In this document: positions 1 through 10,032 of the stretch, piece after piece
Position numbering within the stretch: position 1 is the stretch's first letter
Layout: each line of letters opens with the position of its first letter
Assembly: GCA_900321275.1 (NCBI GenBank)
Contig: ONVI01000029.1
Coordinates: 1-40,369 of the forward strand
Origin: an uncultured Eubacteriales bacterium
GTDB taxonomy: Bacteria; Bacillota; Clostridia; Oscillospirales; Oscillospiraceae
DNA length: 40,369 nucleotides
Direction: 5' to 3'
Program-made: the position numbers and the translations under genes
The notes under the pieces: generated by a model
Told to the model about the DNA's origin: nothing
What the model saw: only the letters and a program-made list of their open reading frames with translations
Database searches by the model: none

Positions 1-28
1 GCATTCGCCGGACGTGGCCTCTGCCGCC

Positions 29-93
29 GGGCGATTCGTGAATCGCCCCTACAGTCATACAGAGAAGCTTGCTGTGTCAAGCCGATACCCATA
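29..93. repeat. Dispersed hairpin repeat, copy A
   Basis: A perfect palindrome GGGCGATTC-GT-GAATCGCCC (29-48) leads into a 50-base segment (44-93) that recurs exactly at 14902-14951. It lies just downstream of the ftsH stop. The palindrome has no T-run in the direction of ftsH transcription, so it is not an obvious terminator. Bases 1-28 are the end of something outside the window and I see no gene there. Confidence 0.85.
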
Positions 94-97
94 TTTT

Positions 98-2170
<2,073 letters not shown>

Positions 2171-2237
2171 ATTACAGTCACTTCCTTTATCTTGCTGGGA
2201 AAACGGCAAGCCATACCGAGCGGGGCAGGCTTGAAAC

Positions 2238-2771
2238 TTACGAATAAACCTCCGGCCTCAAAACCCCGATGTAGGGGAGATTGCGGTAATGCTCGTCATA
2301 ATCCAGGCCGTAGCCGACGACGAAGGCATCCGGCACCTCAAAGCAGGAGTAGTCGGCATGGACGTCGGCCTTGCGGCGGGCGGGCTTGTCCATCAGCGTG
2401 GCGATGGTGATGGAGGCGGGACGCCGTACCATGAGGTACTGCTTGAGATAGCTCAGCGTCACGCCGGAATCGAGGATATCCTCGACAATGATGACATGGC
2501 GGCCCTCAATATCCTCGCTGAGGTCCTTGGTGATCTTCACCGCGCCCGTGGAGCTCGTGCCGCTGTAGGAGGAGACGGCCATGAAGTCCATGGTGCACTT
2601 GATGTCCACATGCCGCATCAGATCCGCCATGAAGATGAAGCAGCCCTTCAGCACCCCGACGAAGATGGGGTCCTTGTCCCGGAAATCCGCGGTGATTCTA
2701 CGGCCCATCTCGGCGACGCGGGACTCAATTTCATCCTTGCTGATAAGGACGTTTTCAATATCGTTGAGCAT
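2238..2771 (-). CDS. hpt: Hypoxanthine phosphoribosyltransferase
   Basis: Purine salvage enzyme that joins hypoxanthine (and usually guanine) to PRPP, giving IMP or GMP in the cytosol. The product of 177 residues has the normal family length. The PRPP-binding loop [14 protein letters not shown] is at about 93-106, and the C-terminal [16 protein letters not shown] is typical of bacterial HPRT. The ATG at 2771 is preceded by CAGGGAG with good spacing. It sits between tilS and ftsH, the conserved tilS-hpt-ftsH arrangement of Firmicutes. The 95-base spacer from tilS holds a dispersed hairpin repeat. Confidence 0.95.
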   Translation of the reverse strand: MLNDIENVLISKDEIESRVAEMGRRITADFRDKDPIFVGVLKGCFIFMADLMRHVDIKCTMDFMAVSSYSGTSSTGAVKITKDLSEDIEGRHVIIVEDILDSGVTLSYLKQYLMVRRPASITIATLMDKPARRKADVHADYSCFEVPDAFVVGYGLDYDEHYRNLPYIGVLRPEVYS

Positions 2772-2805
2772 GTTGTTACTCCCTGTGTGTATTTTGGTAT
2801 ATATC

Positions 2806-2864
2806 ATAGGGGTCGATCCCCTGATCGACCTGCATTTATGCGATATACGACGGGCCAATGAGGG
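2806..2864. repeat. GTCGATC-type dispersed hairpin between tilS and hpt
   Basis: The hairpin GGTCGATC-CCCT-GATCGACC (2811-2830) is preceded by ATAG. A second block, CGGGCCAATGAGGG, follows at 2851-2864. The same two blocks in the same order occur at 15005-15150 and 35778-35922. The element ends right against the tilS stop codon (2867-2869). Confidence 0.75.
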
Positions 2865-2866
2865 AT

Positions 2867-4162
2867 TCACATTGCCTCAAAGCTGACCCTTGCCGCCTCG
2901 TCCCCGATCTCCGGCGCCGCTCTCTCGTCGATGGCGAGGCCGCGAACCAGCAGGGGGCCGTTTTCATCTCGCAGGATGAGACAGGCGTCACGCCGGGCTC
3001 TGGTATAGCACGCTTCCTTGAACAGGGTGCTCAGCTTCTTGCTGACGCCGCGCCCTTTGGGACGGATCGTGTCGCCGGGGCGTCTGCCGGTCAAAAAAAG
3101 GCCGGTAGATACTATCTCATATTTGAGGTAAGAAGTCTTGAACAAGTCGTGAATTTCTCCGTGATAACGACAAAGCGCGCACGATACGCGAAGCCCCAGC
3201 TCCGGAAGCTCCGCGCTCTCGCCGGGGCGCAGCCGCCGCGTCTGTATGCGGACTTCCTCGCCCGGCGTCAGATACAGCCTGCCCTGCTCGCGCCGGAGTG
3301 TTTGCCCCGGAAGCTGCAGAAGGCCGTATTCGCTGTCCCGGCAAAAATCCAGCACCGCCTCGCAGCGCTCCATCGAAAGCCCCGGAAAGAGCCGCCGCAC
3401 CGCGCGCGAGGCGACGGCCGGGTGCAGCGCGTTGAGAGCCGCAAGCGGCAGGCTCCCGTCTTTCAGCTCCCGCGTCAGAAAATCCGCCGCAAGCCCGGAC
3501 AAAAACTCCTCGTCCCGGTCCAGCAGCGCCGCTGTGCGGGCCGCGGCTTCGGAGAAGCGGGGGTTGATTTCCCGCAGAAGCGGTACGATCTGATGGCGGA
3601 TGAGATTGCGGGTATAGTCGTCGCTTTCGTTGGTGCTGTCCTCCACATGGGGGACATGGTTTTCGCGTAAATATGCCTCAATCTCCCCGCGGCCTGTACC
3701 CAGCAGCGGACGCAGGATCAATCCGCGCTCCCTCGGAATGCCGCTCAAGCCCGCCGCTCCGCTGCCGCGGGTGAGGTTGAACAAAAGCGTCTCGGCGTTG
3801 TCGTCGCGGTTGTGCGCGGTGAGGATGCGCGCCGCGCCCAGCTCCTGGAGCGTTTTGAAAAGGAAGGAATAGCGCAGCGCCCGCGCCGCCTCTTCGAGAC
3901 TCAGGCCGTGCGCCGACGCGTATTGGGGCGCGTCGCCGTGACCCAGGACAAAGGGGACGCCGTGTTCCCGGCACCAGCCCTCGACAAAGGCCGCGTCCCG
4001 CAGAGATTCCTCCCCGCGGATGCCGTGCTCGAAGTGGGCGACGACGACGTTATATCCTTCTGCGTACAGCAGATGCAGCAGGCACATGGAATCCGCCCCG
4101 CCGGACACGGCGCACAGAAGCTTTTCGCCTCTGCCCGGCGCGGGGTCGAGCTTAATACTCAT
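2867..4162 (-). CDS. tilS: tRNA(Ile)-lysidine synthase TilS
   Basis: Attaches lysine to the wobble cytidine of tRNA-Ile(CAU), changing its codon and amino-acid identity; it is essential in most bacteria. The PP-loop ATP site SGGADSM is at about residues 20-26, and VAHFEHGIRGEES, LTAHNRDDNAET and TRNLIRH follow as in the family. The C-terminal domain contains RPGDTIRPKGRG. The 431 residues are full length. The ATG (4162) overlaps the end of dnaB by 11 bases, which implies translational coupling. The gene ends immediately beside a dispersed repeat, but the C-terminus looks complete. Confidence 0.95.
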   Translation of the reverse strand: MSIKLDPAPGRGEKLLCAVSGGADSMCLLHLLYAEGYNVVVAHFEHGIRGEESLRDAAFVEGWCREHGVPFVLGHGDAPQYASAHGLSLEEAARALRYSFLFKTLQELGAARILTAHNRDDNAETLLFNLTRGSGAAGLSGIPRERGLILRPLLGTGRGEIEAYLRENHVPHVEDSTNESDDYTRNLIRHQIVPLLREINPRFSEAAARTAALLDRDEEFLSGLAADFLTRELKDGSLPLAALNALHPAVASRAVRRLFPGLSMERCEAVLDFCRDSEYGLLQLPGQTLRREQGRLYLTPGEEVRIQTRRLRPGESAELPELGLRVSCALCRYHGEIHDLFKTSYLKYEIVSTGLFLTGRRPGDTIRPKGRGVSKKLSTLFKEACYTRARRDACLILRDENGPLLVRGLAIDERAAPEIGDEAARVSFEAM

Positions 4163-5498
4163 CTTCGCGCCGCTTCTCGTAGAGGCTGAAGCTGGTGTAC
4201 TCGGGCAGCCACAGCAGCTCCACCGTGCCGGTCTGGCCCTTGCGGTTTTTCAGGATGATCGCTTCGGCCAGATTCGGATTCTCGCTCTCCTTGTTATAAT
4301 ACCCATCGCGGTACAGTCCTATCACAACGTCGGCGTCCTGCTCGATGGCGCCGGACTCGCGCAGGTCAGAGAGCATGGGGCGCTTGTCCTGGCGCGACTC
4401 GTTGGCACGGGAGAGCTGGGACAGGCAGATCACGGGGACGTTCAGCTCCTTGGCCATGATCTTGAGCATGCGGCTGATGTCGCTGACGGCCTGGGTGCGG
4501 CTCTCGTTCGACCAGGAGTGGCCGCTGCCCGCAGACTGCATCAATTGCAGGTAGTCGATGACCACGAGGCCGAGATTGGCGACCCTGCGGCACTGGGCGT
4601 TCATGTCCGAGACCGTGAGCGTCGGGTTGTCGTCGATGCGGATATCGGTGGCGCTGAGCGCCTGGGCGGCGTTGGAGATCTCCCGCCACTGCGTATCCGA
4701 GAGCTGCCCGGTCAGCAGATTCTGGGACGGGATCAGCGCCGCGCGCGACAGCAGCCTCGTGACCAGCTGCTCGCGCGACATCTCCAGCGAGAAGATCGCG
4801 ACGGTCTGGTGCTCGTTCATGGCGGCGTGCAGAGCCATGTTCAGGGCGATACTGGTCTTGCCCATGCCGGGGCGCGCCGCAATCAGGATGAGCTCGGACC
4901 TGTTGAGGCCGAGGATCACCCGGTCGAGATCCGGCAGGCCGGTAGGCAGGCCGGGGATCGCGTTGCCGGAGGCCGCCGCCTCGGAGAGATTGTCAAACAC
5001 GTTCTGCACGACGGAGGACACAGGAATCAGGCCGCCGACATTCCTCCCCTGGCGCAGGGCGTAGATCTTGCGCTCCGCCGCCTCGAGCATGGTTTCGGCC
5101 TCGCCGCTGCCCTCGTAGACCATGGACGTGATTTCGTCCGCGGCCTCGCCGAGCCTCCTGAGAAGCGCCCTGTCGCGCACAATGGCGGCGTATTCGAGGA
5201 CGTTGGCGGCGGTTGGCGTGACGCGCATGATCTCCGCGAGGTATTCCTCGCATTTGTCATTGTACACGCCGCGCACCTTCATCTGACCCAGCACGGTGAC
5301 CGGGTCGATGGCCATGCTGAAGGAGAACATCGAATAGATGGTCTCGTAGATGTCGCGGTTGAGCTGGATATAAAATTCGTCGGGCTTGAGCTTCTCAAGG
5401 ACTTCCGGAATGCAGCGGGAGTCGATGAGCATGGAGCCGATCACCGCCTGCTCCGCCGGGGCGGAGTGGGGCGTTTTCCTGCCCAGCAGTTCGTCCAT
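4152..5498 (-). CDS. dnaB: Replicative DNA helicase DnaB
   Basis: Hexameric 5'-3' helicase of the replication fork (called DnaC in Bacillus). The N-terminal DnaB domain covers about 1-110. The RecA-type ATPase has its Walker A ARPGMGKTS at about 208-216, then IFSLEMSREQLVTRLLS, VVIDYLQLM as Walker B, and LSQLSRANESRQDKRPMLSDLRESG. The product of 448 residues has the usual length and no intein. The start ATG (5498) has AGAGGT upstream. It follows rplI, a neighbour pair conserved across Firmicutes, and runs into tilS. Confidence 0.97.
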   Translation of the reverse strand: MDELLGRKTPHSAPAEQAVIGSMLIDSRCIPEVLEKLKPDEFYIQLNRDIYETIYSMFSFSMAIDPVTVLGQMKVRGVYNDKCEEYLAEIMRVTPTAANVLEYAAIVRDRALLRRLGEAADEITSMVYEGSGEAETMLEAAERKIYALRQGRNVGGLIPVSSVVQNVFDNLSEAAASGNAIPGLPTGLPDLDRVILGLNRSELILIAARPGMGKTSIALNMALHAAMNEHQTVAIFSLEMSREQLVTRLLSRAALIPSQNLLTGQLSDTQWREISNAAQALSATDIRIDDNPTLTVSDMNAQCRRVANLGLVVIDYLQLMQSAGSGHSWSNESRTQAVSDISRMLKIMAKELNVPVICLSQLSRANESRQDKRPMLSDLRESGAIEQDADVVIGLYRDGYYNKESENPNLAEAIILKNRKGQTGTVELLWLPEYTSFSLYEKRREDEY

Positions 5499-5536
5499 TT
5501 TGTTACCTCTTGGTTCTTAATGGCCTTCCTCTTCGA

Positions 5537-5645
5537 GGGAGGTGCCCAGGTGCTCACACCGGGGCGGAGGAAGCCTCAGATTGCAGACAAAGTCACTTGC
5601 CTCCCCCTCCAGGGGAGGTGCCCAGGTGCTCACACCGGGGCGGAG
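5537..5645. repeat. Paired 33-bp direct repeats upstream of dnaB
   Basis: Two exact 33-base copies (5537-5569 and 5613-5645) begin GGGAGGTGCCCAGGTGCTCA and end CGGGGCGGAG. Each is preceded by a pyrimidine-rich arm that pairs with its GGGAGG start; the second arm pair is CCTCCCC/GGGGAGG. They lie in the rplI-dnaB spacer and are probably co-transcribed. Confidence 0.8.
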
Positions 5646-5664
5646 AGGGCAAAACACTTTGTAT

Positions 5665-5692
5665 ACCTATAAAAGCTGACGCCTTTATAGGT
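5665..5692. repeat. Stem-loop in rplI-dnaB spacer
   Basis: A 9-bp perfect stem ACCTATAAA/TTTATAGGT with a 10-base loop. There is no clear T-run on either side, so a terminator role is not supported. It may act in mRNA processing or stability between rplI and dnaB. Confidence 0.6.
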
Positions 5693-5707
5693 ATTATTGT
5701 GTGTGCG

Positions 5708-5763
5708 AAATCCCCATGAATCAGCTTCTATTCATTGCGGCAAGGCTTGCCGCATGGGGATTT
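5708..5763. repeat. Nested inverted repeat at the rplI stop
   Basis: The outer arms AAATCCCCATG (5708-5718) and CATGGGGATTT (5753-5763) enclose a hairpin GCGGCAAG-G-CTTGCCGC (5737-5753). The right arm includes the rplI stop codon. On the minus strand the hairpin follows the stop directly, as a 3' stabilising structure or weak terminator would, but there is no U-tract. Confidence 0.7.
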
Positions 5764-6211
5764 ACTTGTCCTCCACGACCAGCACATTGACCGTACCGTT
5801 GACCTCATAGCCGAGCTTGGCCTTGACCTGGTAACTGCCGAAGGTCTTGATGGGGTCGGCCTGGATGATCTTGTTCTTCTCAATGTCAATGCCGTGCTGC
5901 TCTTTGAGCGCGTCGCTGATCTCCTGGGAGGTGACGGCGCCGAAGAGCTTGCCGGAGCCGCCGGCCTTTGCGCGGATGATGACCTGAATGCCGTCGAGCT
6001 TTTTGGCGTTTTCCTCGGCCTCGGCCTTCTCGCGGGCCATCTGCGCGGCCTTCGCCTTCTCCTTGAGCTTGAGGGCGTTGATGTTGTCGGTCGTGGCCTC
6101 GCTGGCAAGACCCCGGGGAATGAGGTAGTTCCGGGCATAGCCGATGGAGACTTCCTTCATCTCACCCTTCTTGCCCTGACCCTTGACGTCGGTATTGAAG
6201 ATGACTTTCAT
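5762..6211 (-). CDS. rplI: 50S ribosomal protein L9
   Basis: Structural protein of the large ribosomal subunit that binds 23S rRNA with its N-terminal domain. The start [17 protein letters not shown] and the signature [13 protein letters not shown] match the family. A long charged helix rich in Lys, Ala and Glu joins the two domains, giving 149 residues, the usual length. The ATG at 6211 has AAAGGAG at the right distance. The gene lies between gdpP and dnaB, the order seen in Bacillus and Clostridia. Its 423-base upstream spacer is full of stem-loops. Confidence 0.96.
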   Translation of the reverse strand: MKVIFNTDVKGQGKKGEMKEVSIGYARNYLIPRGLASEATTDNINALKLKEKAKAAQMAREKAEAEENAKKLDGIQVIIRAKAGGSGKLFGAVTSQEISDALKEQHGIDIEKNKIIQADPIKTFGSYQVKAKLGYEVNGTVNVLVVEDK

Positions 6212-6243
6212 TCTGTTTTTCTCCTTTCGGGATGGATGATTAG

Positions 6244-6375
6244 TCAATTGCGAAACGAGTTTCGCAATTGAGGACTCGCGCTTATCGCAGCGGCTTTGGG
6301 CCGCTTTGGTCGGCGCGAGGCCTCGCAAAAGCTCGGCTCAGGGAGTTTTTGAGGCGGCAAAGCTGCCTCAAAAAC
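6244..6375 (-). promoter_or_regulatory. Candidate structured leader of rplI
   Basis: Three consecutive stem-loops lie 30-165 bases before the rplI start. They are GTTTTTGAGGC/GCCTCAAAAAC (6345-6375), a composite with outer stem CTCGCGC/GCGCGAG (6275-6319) around an inner stem AGCGGC/GCCGCT (6289-6305), and a 13-bp perfect stem TCAATTGCGAAAC/GTTTCGCAATTGA (6244-6271). The GCGAGG arm at 6315-6320 can alternatively pair with CCTCGC at 6321-6326, giving two exclusive folds. The structures are directly visible; a regulatory role is inference, and a dispersed repeat is the other possibility. Confidence 0.45.
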
Positions 6376-6467
6376 GGATTCCGATTCCCTCCGGGGATCT
6401 GAACCAAGCGTGCTGGCGACTTTCGCAATCGGCTGGGATGGATGATGAAAACGGGAGTTGCGGCATC

Positions 6468-6623
6468 AGCTCCCTCTCAGAGGGAGCTGTCACCAGTGCG
6501 CACACTGGTGACTGAGGGAGTCAGCGTCCATCTTTTTGAGCGCTCAAAGAGACGCACATTGACTCCTTCCGTCATCCGGCTCGCGGGAGACGCCGGATGC
6601 AACCTCCCTCAGAGAGGGAGGTT
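6468..6623. repeat. CTCCCTC-type non-coding element, copy 1
   Basis: A 156-base element bounded by hairpins AGCTCCCTC.../GAGGGAGCT (6468-6488) and AACCTCCCTC.../GAGGGAGGTT (6601-6623). Inside are a hairpin GTCACCAGTG/CACTGGTGAC (6489-6512), then TGAGGGAGT, TTGACTCCTTCC and a hairpin CATCCGGC/GCCGGATG. The same framework in the opposite orientation lies at 23593-23765. There is no coding capacity, so it is MITE-like. Confidence 0.8.
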
Positions 6624-6634
6624 AAGAGGAATTT

Positions 6635-8644
6635 TTATGACAGATAATCGTCGATGGCGGCGCGGACTTTTTCCAGGACCTGATCGGCGGATTCGCCGGC
6701 AAACTGCGCCGCCGCGGCACTGCGGTTTCCGCCGCCGCCGAGCTTTTCCATGATGAGCTGGACATTGACCTCGCCGATGGAGCGGGCCGAGACAAAGCAC
6801 CCGCCCTGGGCGTTCGGCACGATGACGACGGAGGCGTCCACGCCGGAGATGTTTAAAAGCTCGTCCGCAGCCTGGGCGGCGACGACGCGCTCCTGCGGCT
6901 CCGAAGGGGCGGCGATGGCGATGCCCTTGTAGATCTCCGCCTGCTGGAGAATGCGGTAGCGCGCTACGGTGTGCGCCAGGTCCAGCTGGAACAGGCGCTT
7001 GACGGCGCTGGTGTCCGCCCCCTCGCTTCTGAGCCAGGAGGCTGCGTCAAAGGTGCGTTCTCCGGTGCGGAGGGTGAAGCTCTTGGTGTCCAGCACAATG
7101 CCGGCCAGCAGCGCCTCGGCTTCGCAGCGGAGGATATGCGACATATCCGGCATTTCCTGCAGGATCTCGGTCACCTGCAGGATCTCGGTCACAAGCTCGC
7201 ACGCCGAGGAGGCGTAGGGCTCGACATAGTTGAGCGCGGCGTTCTGAATATAGGTTGCCCCGACGCGGTGGTGGTCGATGACCACGACGCGCTCACACTG
7301 GTTCAGGAGCGCCGGAACCTCCACCTGCTCGGGTCTGCTGGTGTCGACCACGACGAGCAGCGTGTCCGGCTCAATCTTCGCGGGCAGATCCGCGGGATCG
7401 AGGAAAGCGTCCCGGTATTCCGCCTCCCGCCGGAGTGTTTCGATCAGGCTTTTCGCGGCCGATTGCCGGACGTCGGCGACGATCGAGGCCTTCAGTCCGC
7501 GCTGGCGGGCGATGCTGTAGATGCCCACGGCGGCGCCGTAGCTGTCCATATCGCCGTTGCGGTGCCCCATGATGAGAAGGCCGGACGACTCCTGTACGAG
7601 ATTGGAGAAGGAATTGGCCGTAACGCGGGAGCGCACCTTGGTGCGTTTTTCCACCTCGCTTCCGCGGCCGCCGAAGAAGGCAAAGCCTGTGCGGTTTTTG
7701 ATGACGGTCTGGTCGCCGCCTCTCGAGAGCGCCAGCTCCACCGCGGTCTCCGCGGCCTGCATGGCGTCCGCAAAGCTCTCGGCCTCCGCGCCGAGGCCGA
7801 TGCTGATGGTTGCGTTGATGCCGGAGGGACTGACCACATCGTGGATCTCATCCGTGATGCTGAATTTCCCCTCCTTCAGCCGCTCCAGATGCTGCCGCTC
7901 CATCATGAGCAGATAGCGGTCGCGGTCGTAGCGGCGCAGGATGCCGCTGAAGTCCGCGCACCAGCGGCCGAGCTTGTCCTCCACCGCGTCGCGCAGATCG
8001 TTCTTGACGCGGTCGGGCTGGTTTTTCATCAGCTCGTCCAGATTGTCGATGATGATGATGCCGGCGACGGGGCGGGTGTTTTCATACAGGATGCGGGTGT
8101 TGTCGTACTCCGTGGCGTCCACCCAATAGGTGATGCCCATGAAGACATTGGCGCCCGCTTCCGGGCTCTGGTCGCTGCTGATAAGGCTGCCGTGGAGGCT
8201 GTATTTGCGGCCGTTGACCTCCAAAAGGGTGGGATAGACGGTCTTGCCCTCCAGCAGCCAGCTTCCCGTAAACTGGGGCACCAGATCCGAAAGGCAGGCG
8301 TCGAGGCGCGTGCCGGTCTCGCCGCACATCCGGAAAAACTCCTCATTCCCCCAGACGATACGCGAGTCCTCCAGCTTAAAGATCGCGATGGGCAGAGGAA
8401 AGTTCGAGAGCGTGTTGCTCTTGGCGTTGTCCGTCTCGTAGAGACGGGCTTCCACATAGGCGGCAAGCTCTTTTTCCCGGCGTCTGCGCTCCACCAGATC
8501 GAAAATCAGCAGAAGGACGATCGCCCCGCCGCAGCAGGCGGCGAGGATATACTGCCCCAGATACGCGGACACGGCCGCGATGCAGAGCAGCAGAAAAACC
8601 GGCAGCCTGCCGGGCCGCACGAGCTGCCGCAGAGTCTTATCCAA
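6635..8644 (-). CDS. gdpP: Cyclic-di-AMP phosphodiesterase GdpP
   Basis: Membrane-bound enzyme that hydrolyses the second messenger c-di-AMP to pApA. Two N-terminal membrane helices (about 12-50) are followed by a PAS-like region (about 75-170), a degenerate GGDEF domain (about 173-305), and a DHH-DHHA1 pair. The DHH metal residues are visible: GHRNGDMDSYGA at about 360-371, VVDTSRP at about 432-438 and IDHH at 456-459. GGGGN at about 636-640 marks DHHA1. The product has 669 residues. The start is a TTG (8644) with AGGAGGTG five bases upstream. An 18-bp tandem duplication at 7156-7191 adds TEILQV after DHH. It is the first gene of the housekeeping run and has its own sigma-A promoter. Confidence 0.95.
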   Translation of the reverse strand: MDKTLRQLVRPGRLPVFLLLCIAAVSAYLGQYILAACCGGAIVLLLIFDLVERRRREKELAAYVEARLYETDNAKSNTLSNFPLPIAIFKLEDSRIVWGNEEFFRMCGETGTRLDACLSDLVPQFTGSWLLEGKTVYPTLLEVNGRKYSLHGSLISSDQSPEAGANVFMGITYWVDATEYDNTRILYENTRPVAGIIIIDNLDELMKNQPDRVKNDLRDAVEDKLGRWCADFSGILRRYDRDRYLLMMERQHLERLKEGKFSITDEIHDVVSPSGINATISIGLGAEAESFADAMQAAETAVELALSRGGDQTVIKNRTGFAFFGGRGSEVEKRTKVRSRVTANSFSNLVQESSGLLIMGHRNGDMDSYGAAVGIYSIARQRGLKASIVADVRQSAAKSLIETLRREAEYRDAFLDPADLPAKIEPDTLLVVVDTSRPEQVEVPALLNQCERVVVIDHHRVGATYIQNAALNYVEPYASSACELVTEILQVTEILQEMPDMSHILRCEAEALLAGIVLDTKSFTLRTGERTFDAASWLRSEGADTSAVKRLFQLDLAHTVARYRILQQAEIYKGIAIAAPSEPQERVVAAQAADELLNISGVDASVVIVPNAQGGCFVSARSIGEVNVQLIMEKLGGGGNRSAAAAQFAGESADQVLEKVRAAIDDYLS
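7156..7191 (-). repeat. 18-bp tandem duplication inside gdpP
   Basis: The 18-base unit CCTGCAGGATCTCGGTCA occurs twice head to tail in frame, so the protein reads TEILQV-TEILQE (about residues 486-497). It lengthens a helix between the DHH motif and the conserved AEALLAGIVLDTKSF segment without breaking the frame. Confidence 0.95.
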
Positions 8645-8702
8645 GCGAACACCTCCTCTGTATCAAAACTCCATGTATGGCCGTCTTATACGGTGATGTT
8701 AC

Positions 8703-8731
8703 ATTATACCAAAAAAACCTGCTGTTTACAA
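8703..8731 (-). promoter_or_regulatory. Sigma-A promoter for gdpP
   Basis: Reading the minus strand, the -35 is TTGTAA (8726-8731), the spacer is 17 bases, and the -10 is a perfect TATAAT (8703-8708). It lies 59 bases upstream of the gdpP TTG and probably drives the gdpP-rplI-dnaB-tilS-hpt-ftsH run. Confidence 0.85.
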
Positions 8732-8791
8732 TCATAAATTGCGCCGTGAGCCCAATAATACGAACAGAATCAAGATACGGGAGGAAAAATC

Positions 8792-9811
8792 ATGAAGGCA
8801 GTGATCCTGGCGGGGGGATTGGGGACGCGGCTGCGCGCGGTGACGGGGGAGCATCCCAAGCCTTTAGCACCGCTGCTCGGCAGACCGGTGATGGAGCATA
8901 TCGTGGAGCTGCTGCGCGATCAGGGCTTTACCGAGATCTGCGCGGCGCTGCACTACCGCGCGGGGGAGATCATGGCGCATTTCGGCGACGGGCGGCGCTT
9001 CGGCGTACACATGGAATACCGCATCGAGACGGCAAACCTCGGCACGGCGGGCAGCGTCAAAAATTGCCGGGATTTTTTCGGGGACGAGGACTTCCTCATC
9101 ATCTCCGGCGACGCCGCCTGCGATTTTAGGCTTGACCGGCTGATGGAGCTGCATCGGAAAAAGCATGCGGCCGTCACGATCGCCCTGAGTCGGGAGAGTG
9201 AGCCGCTGCGTTACGGTCTGGCGGTGACGGACGGGGACGGGCGCATCCGCTCCTTTATCGAAAAACCGGGCTGGCCCCGGGTGGTGACGGATCTCGTGAA
9301 CACGGGCATCTATGTCCTGTCCCCGCAGGTGCTCGCGCGTGTCCCGGAGGGGGGCGGCGACTTCGGCCGCGACCTCTTCCCGCTGCTCTTAAAGGAGAAT
9401 GCGCCCCTCTACGGGCAGGTGATGGAGGGCTACTGGCGGGACATCGGCACGCCGCTGGACTACTACCGCTGCTGTGCCGACGCGTTGGAGGGGAAGCTGA
9501 AGCTCACCCCCGGGGAGCGTTTTCGGCAGGCGGCGCAGGAGCCGGTGTCCGACAGCGAGGAGGACGGCTGCGTCACGCTCTGTACGTGCCAAAACCGCGC
9601 GCGGCTGATGGGGACGCTCTCGGAGCTGATGCTGGAGCTCGGCGCGGACTACGACGACGGTATCCGCCTCAAGGGGCCGCATTACGAGCTGCATATCAGC
9701 CCCAGCGCCGTCAGCTCCGCCGTGCGCGTGGCGGTGAAATCCGACGACGCGGAATATGCCCGGGCCCTCTGCCTCGCCGCCGGGGACGTGGCGAAAAAGC
9801 TGGAAATGTAA
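8792..9811 (+). CDS. Sugar-phosphate nucleotidyltransferase with phosphoglucomutase-like tail
   Basis: The first 235 residues are a nucleotidyltransferase fold that joins a sugar-1-phosphate to an NTP: GGLGTRL at 8-14, HPKPL at 21-25, SGDAACD at 105-111, EKP at 157-159 and YWRDIGTP at 214-221. Substrate cannot be fixed; mannose-1-phosphate guanylyl or glucose-1-phosphate transferases are closest in style. The usual left-handed beta-helix repeats are absent. Residues 259-339 instead resemble the final domain of phosphoglucomutase/phosphomannomutase, but the phosphate-binding loop is altered (ISPSAVSSAVRV). This looks like a long transferase-mutase fusion that lost its middle. The ATG has GGGAGGAAAAATC upstream. 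Confidence 0.8.
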   Translation: MKAVILAGGLGTRLRAVTGEHPKPLAPLLGRPVMEHIVELLRDQGFTEICAALHYRAGEIMAHFGDGRRFGVHMEYRIETANLGTAGSVKNCRDFFGDEDFLIISGDAACDFRLDRLMELHRKKHAAVTIALSRESEPLRYGLAVTDGDGRIRSFIEKPGWPRVVTDLVNTGIYVLSPQVLARVPEGGGDFGRDLFPLLLKENAPLYGQVMEGYWRDIGTPLDYYRCCADALEGKLKLTPGERFRQAAQEPVSDSEEDGCVTLCTCQNRARLMGTLSELMLELGADYDDGIRLKGPHYELHISPSAVSSAVRVAVKSDDAEYARALCLAAGDVAKKLEM

Positions 9812-9830
9812 ATCCCGATAAAAAAAGCAA

Positions 9831-9860
9831 AAGCAGAGTGCCTGACCACTCTGCTTGCTT
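9831..9860. terminator. Terminator hairpin after nucleotidyltransferase gene
   Basis: A 10-bp perfect stem AAGCAGAGTG (9831-9840) / CACTCTGCTT (9847-9856) with loop CCTGAC. On the plus strand it is followed by the modest tail GCTTGCTCATTTT. On the minus strand a better T-rich tail follows, so it could stop transcription both ways. Confidence 0.65.
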
Positions 9861-9972
9861 GCTCATTTTAAGGGGAGTTCTCTCTGCTTGCAAGGATATG
9901 ATAACGCAGAGCTGTTACAAAAGAGAGACAATTTATGTTACCAAAATGTAAATATTCGTCAACGCTTTTCGC

Positions 9973-10001
9973 TTGAACAAAAATCCGTCCGGTGGTATAA
10001 T
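9973..10001 (+). promoter_or_regulatory. Sigma-A promoter for degV gene
   Basis: -35 TTGAAC (9973-9978), 17-base spacer, perfect -10 TATAAT (9996-10001), 31 bases before the start codon. Confidence 0.85.
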
Positions 10002-10032
10002 AAGAATGTAAAACACTGGAAAGGAAATCCTC

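Noticed and set aside
5537-5645. Possible CRISPR array
   Set aside because: Only two repeats, each part of a hairpin framework, with no further units and no cas genes.
5665-5692. tRNA or riboswitch in the rplI-dnaB spacer
   Set aside because: Only a single stem-loop is visible; no cloverleaf or known riboswitch core is present.
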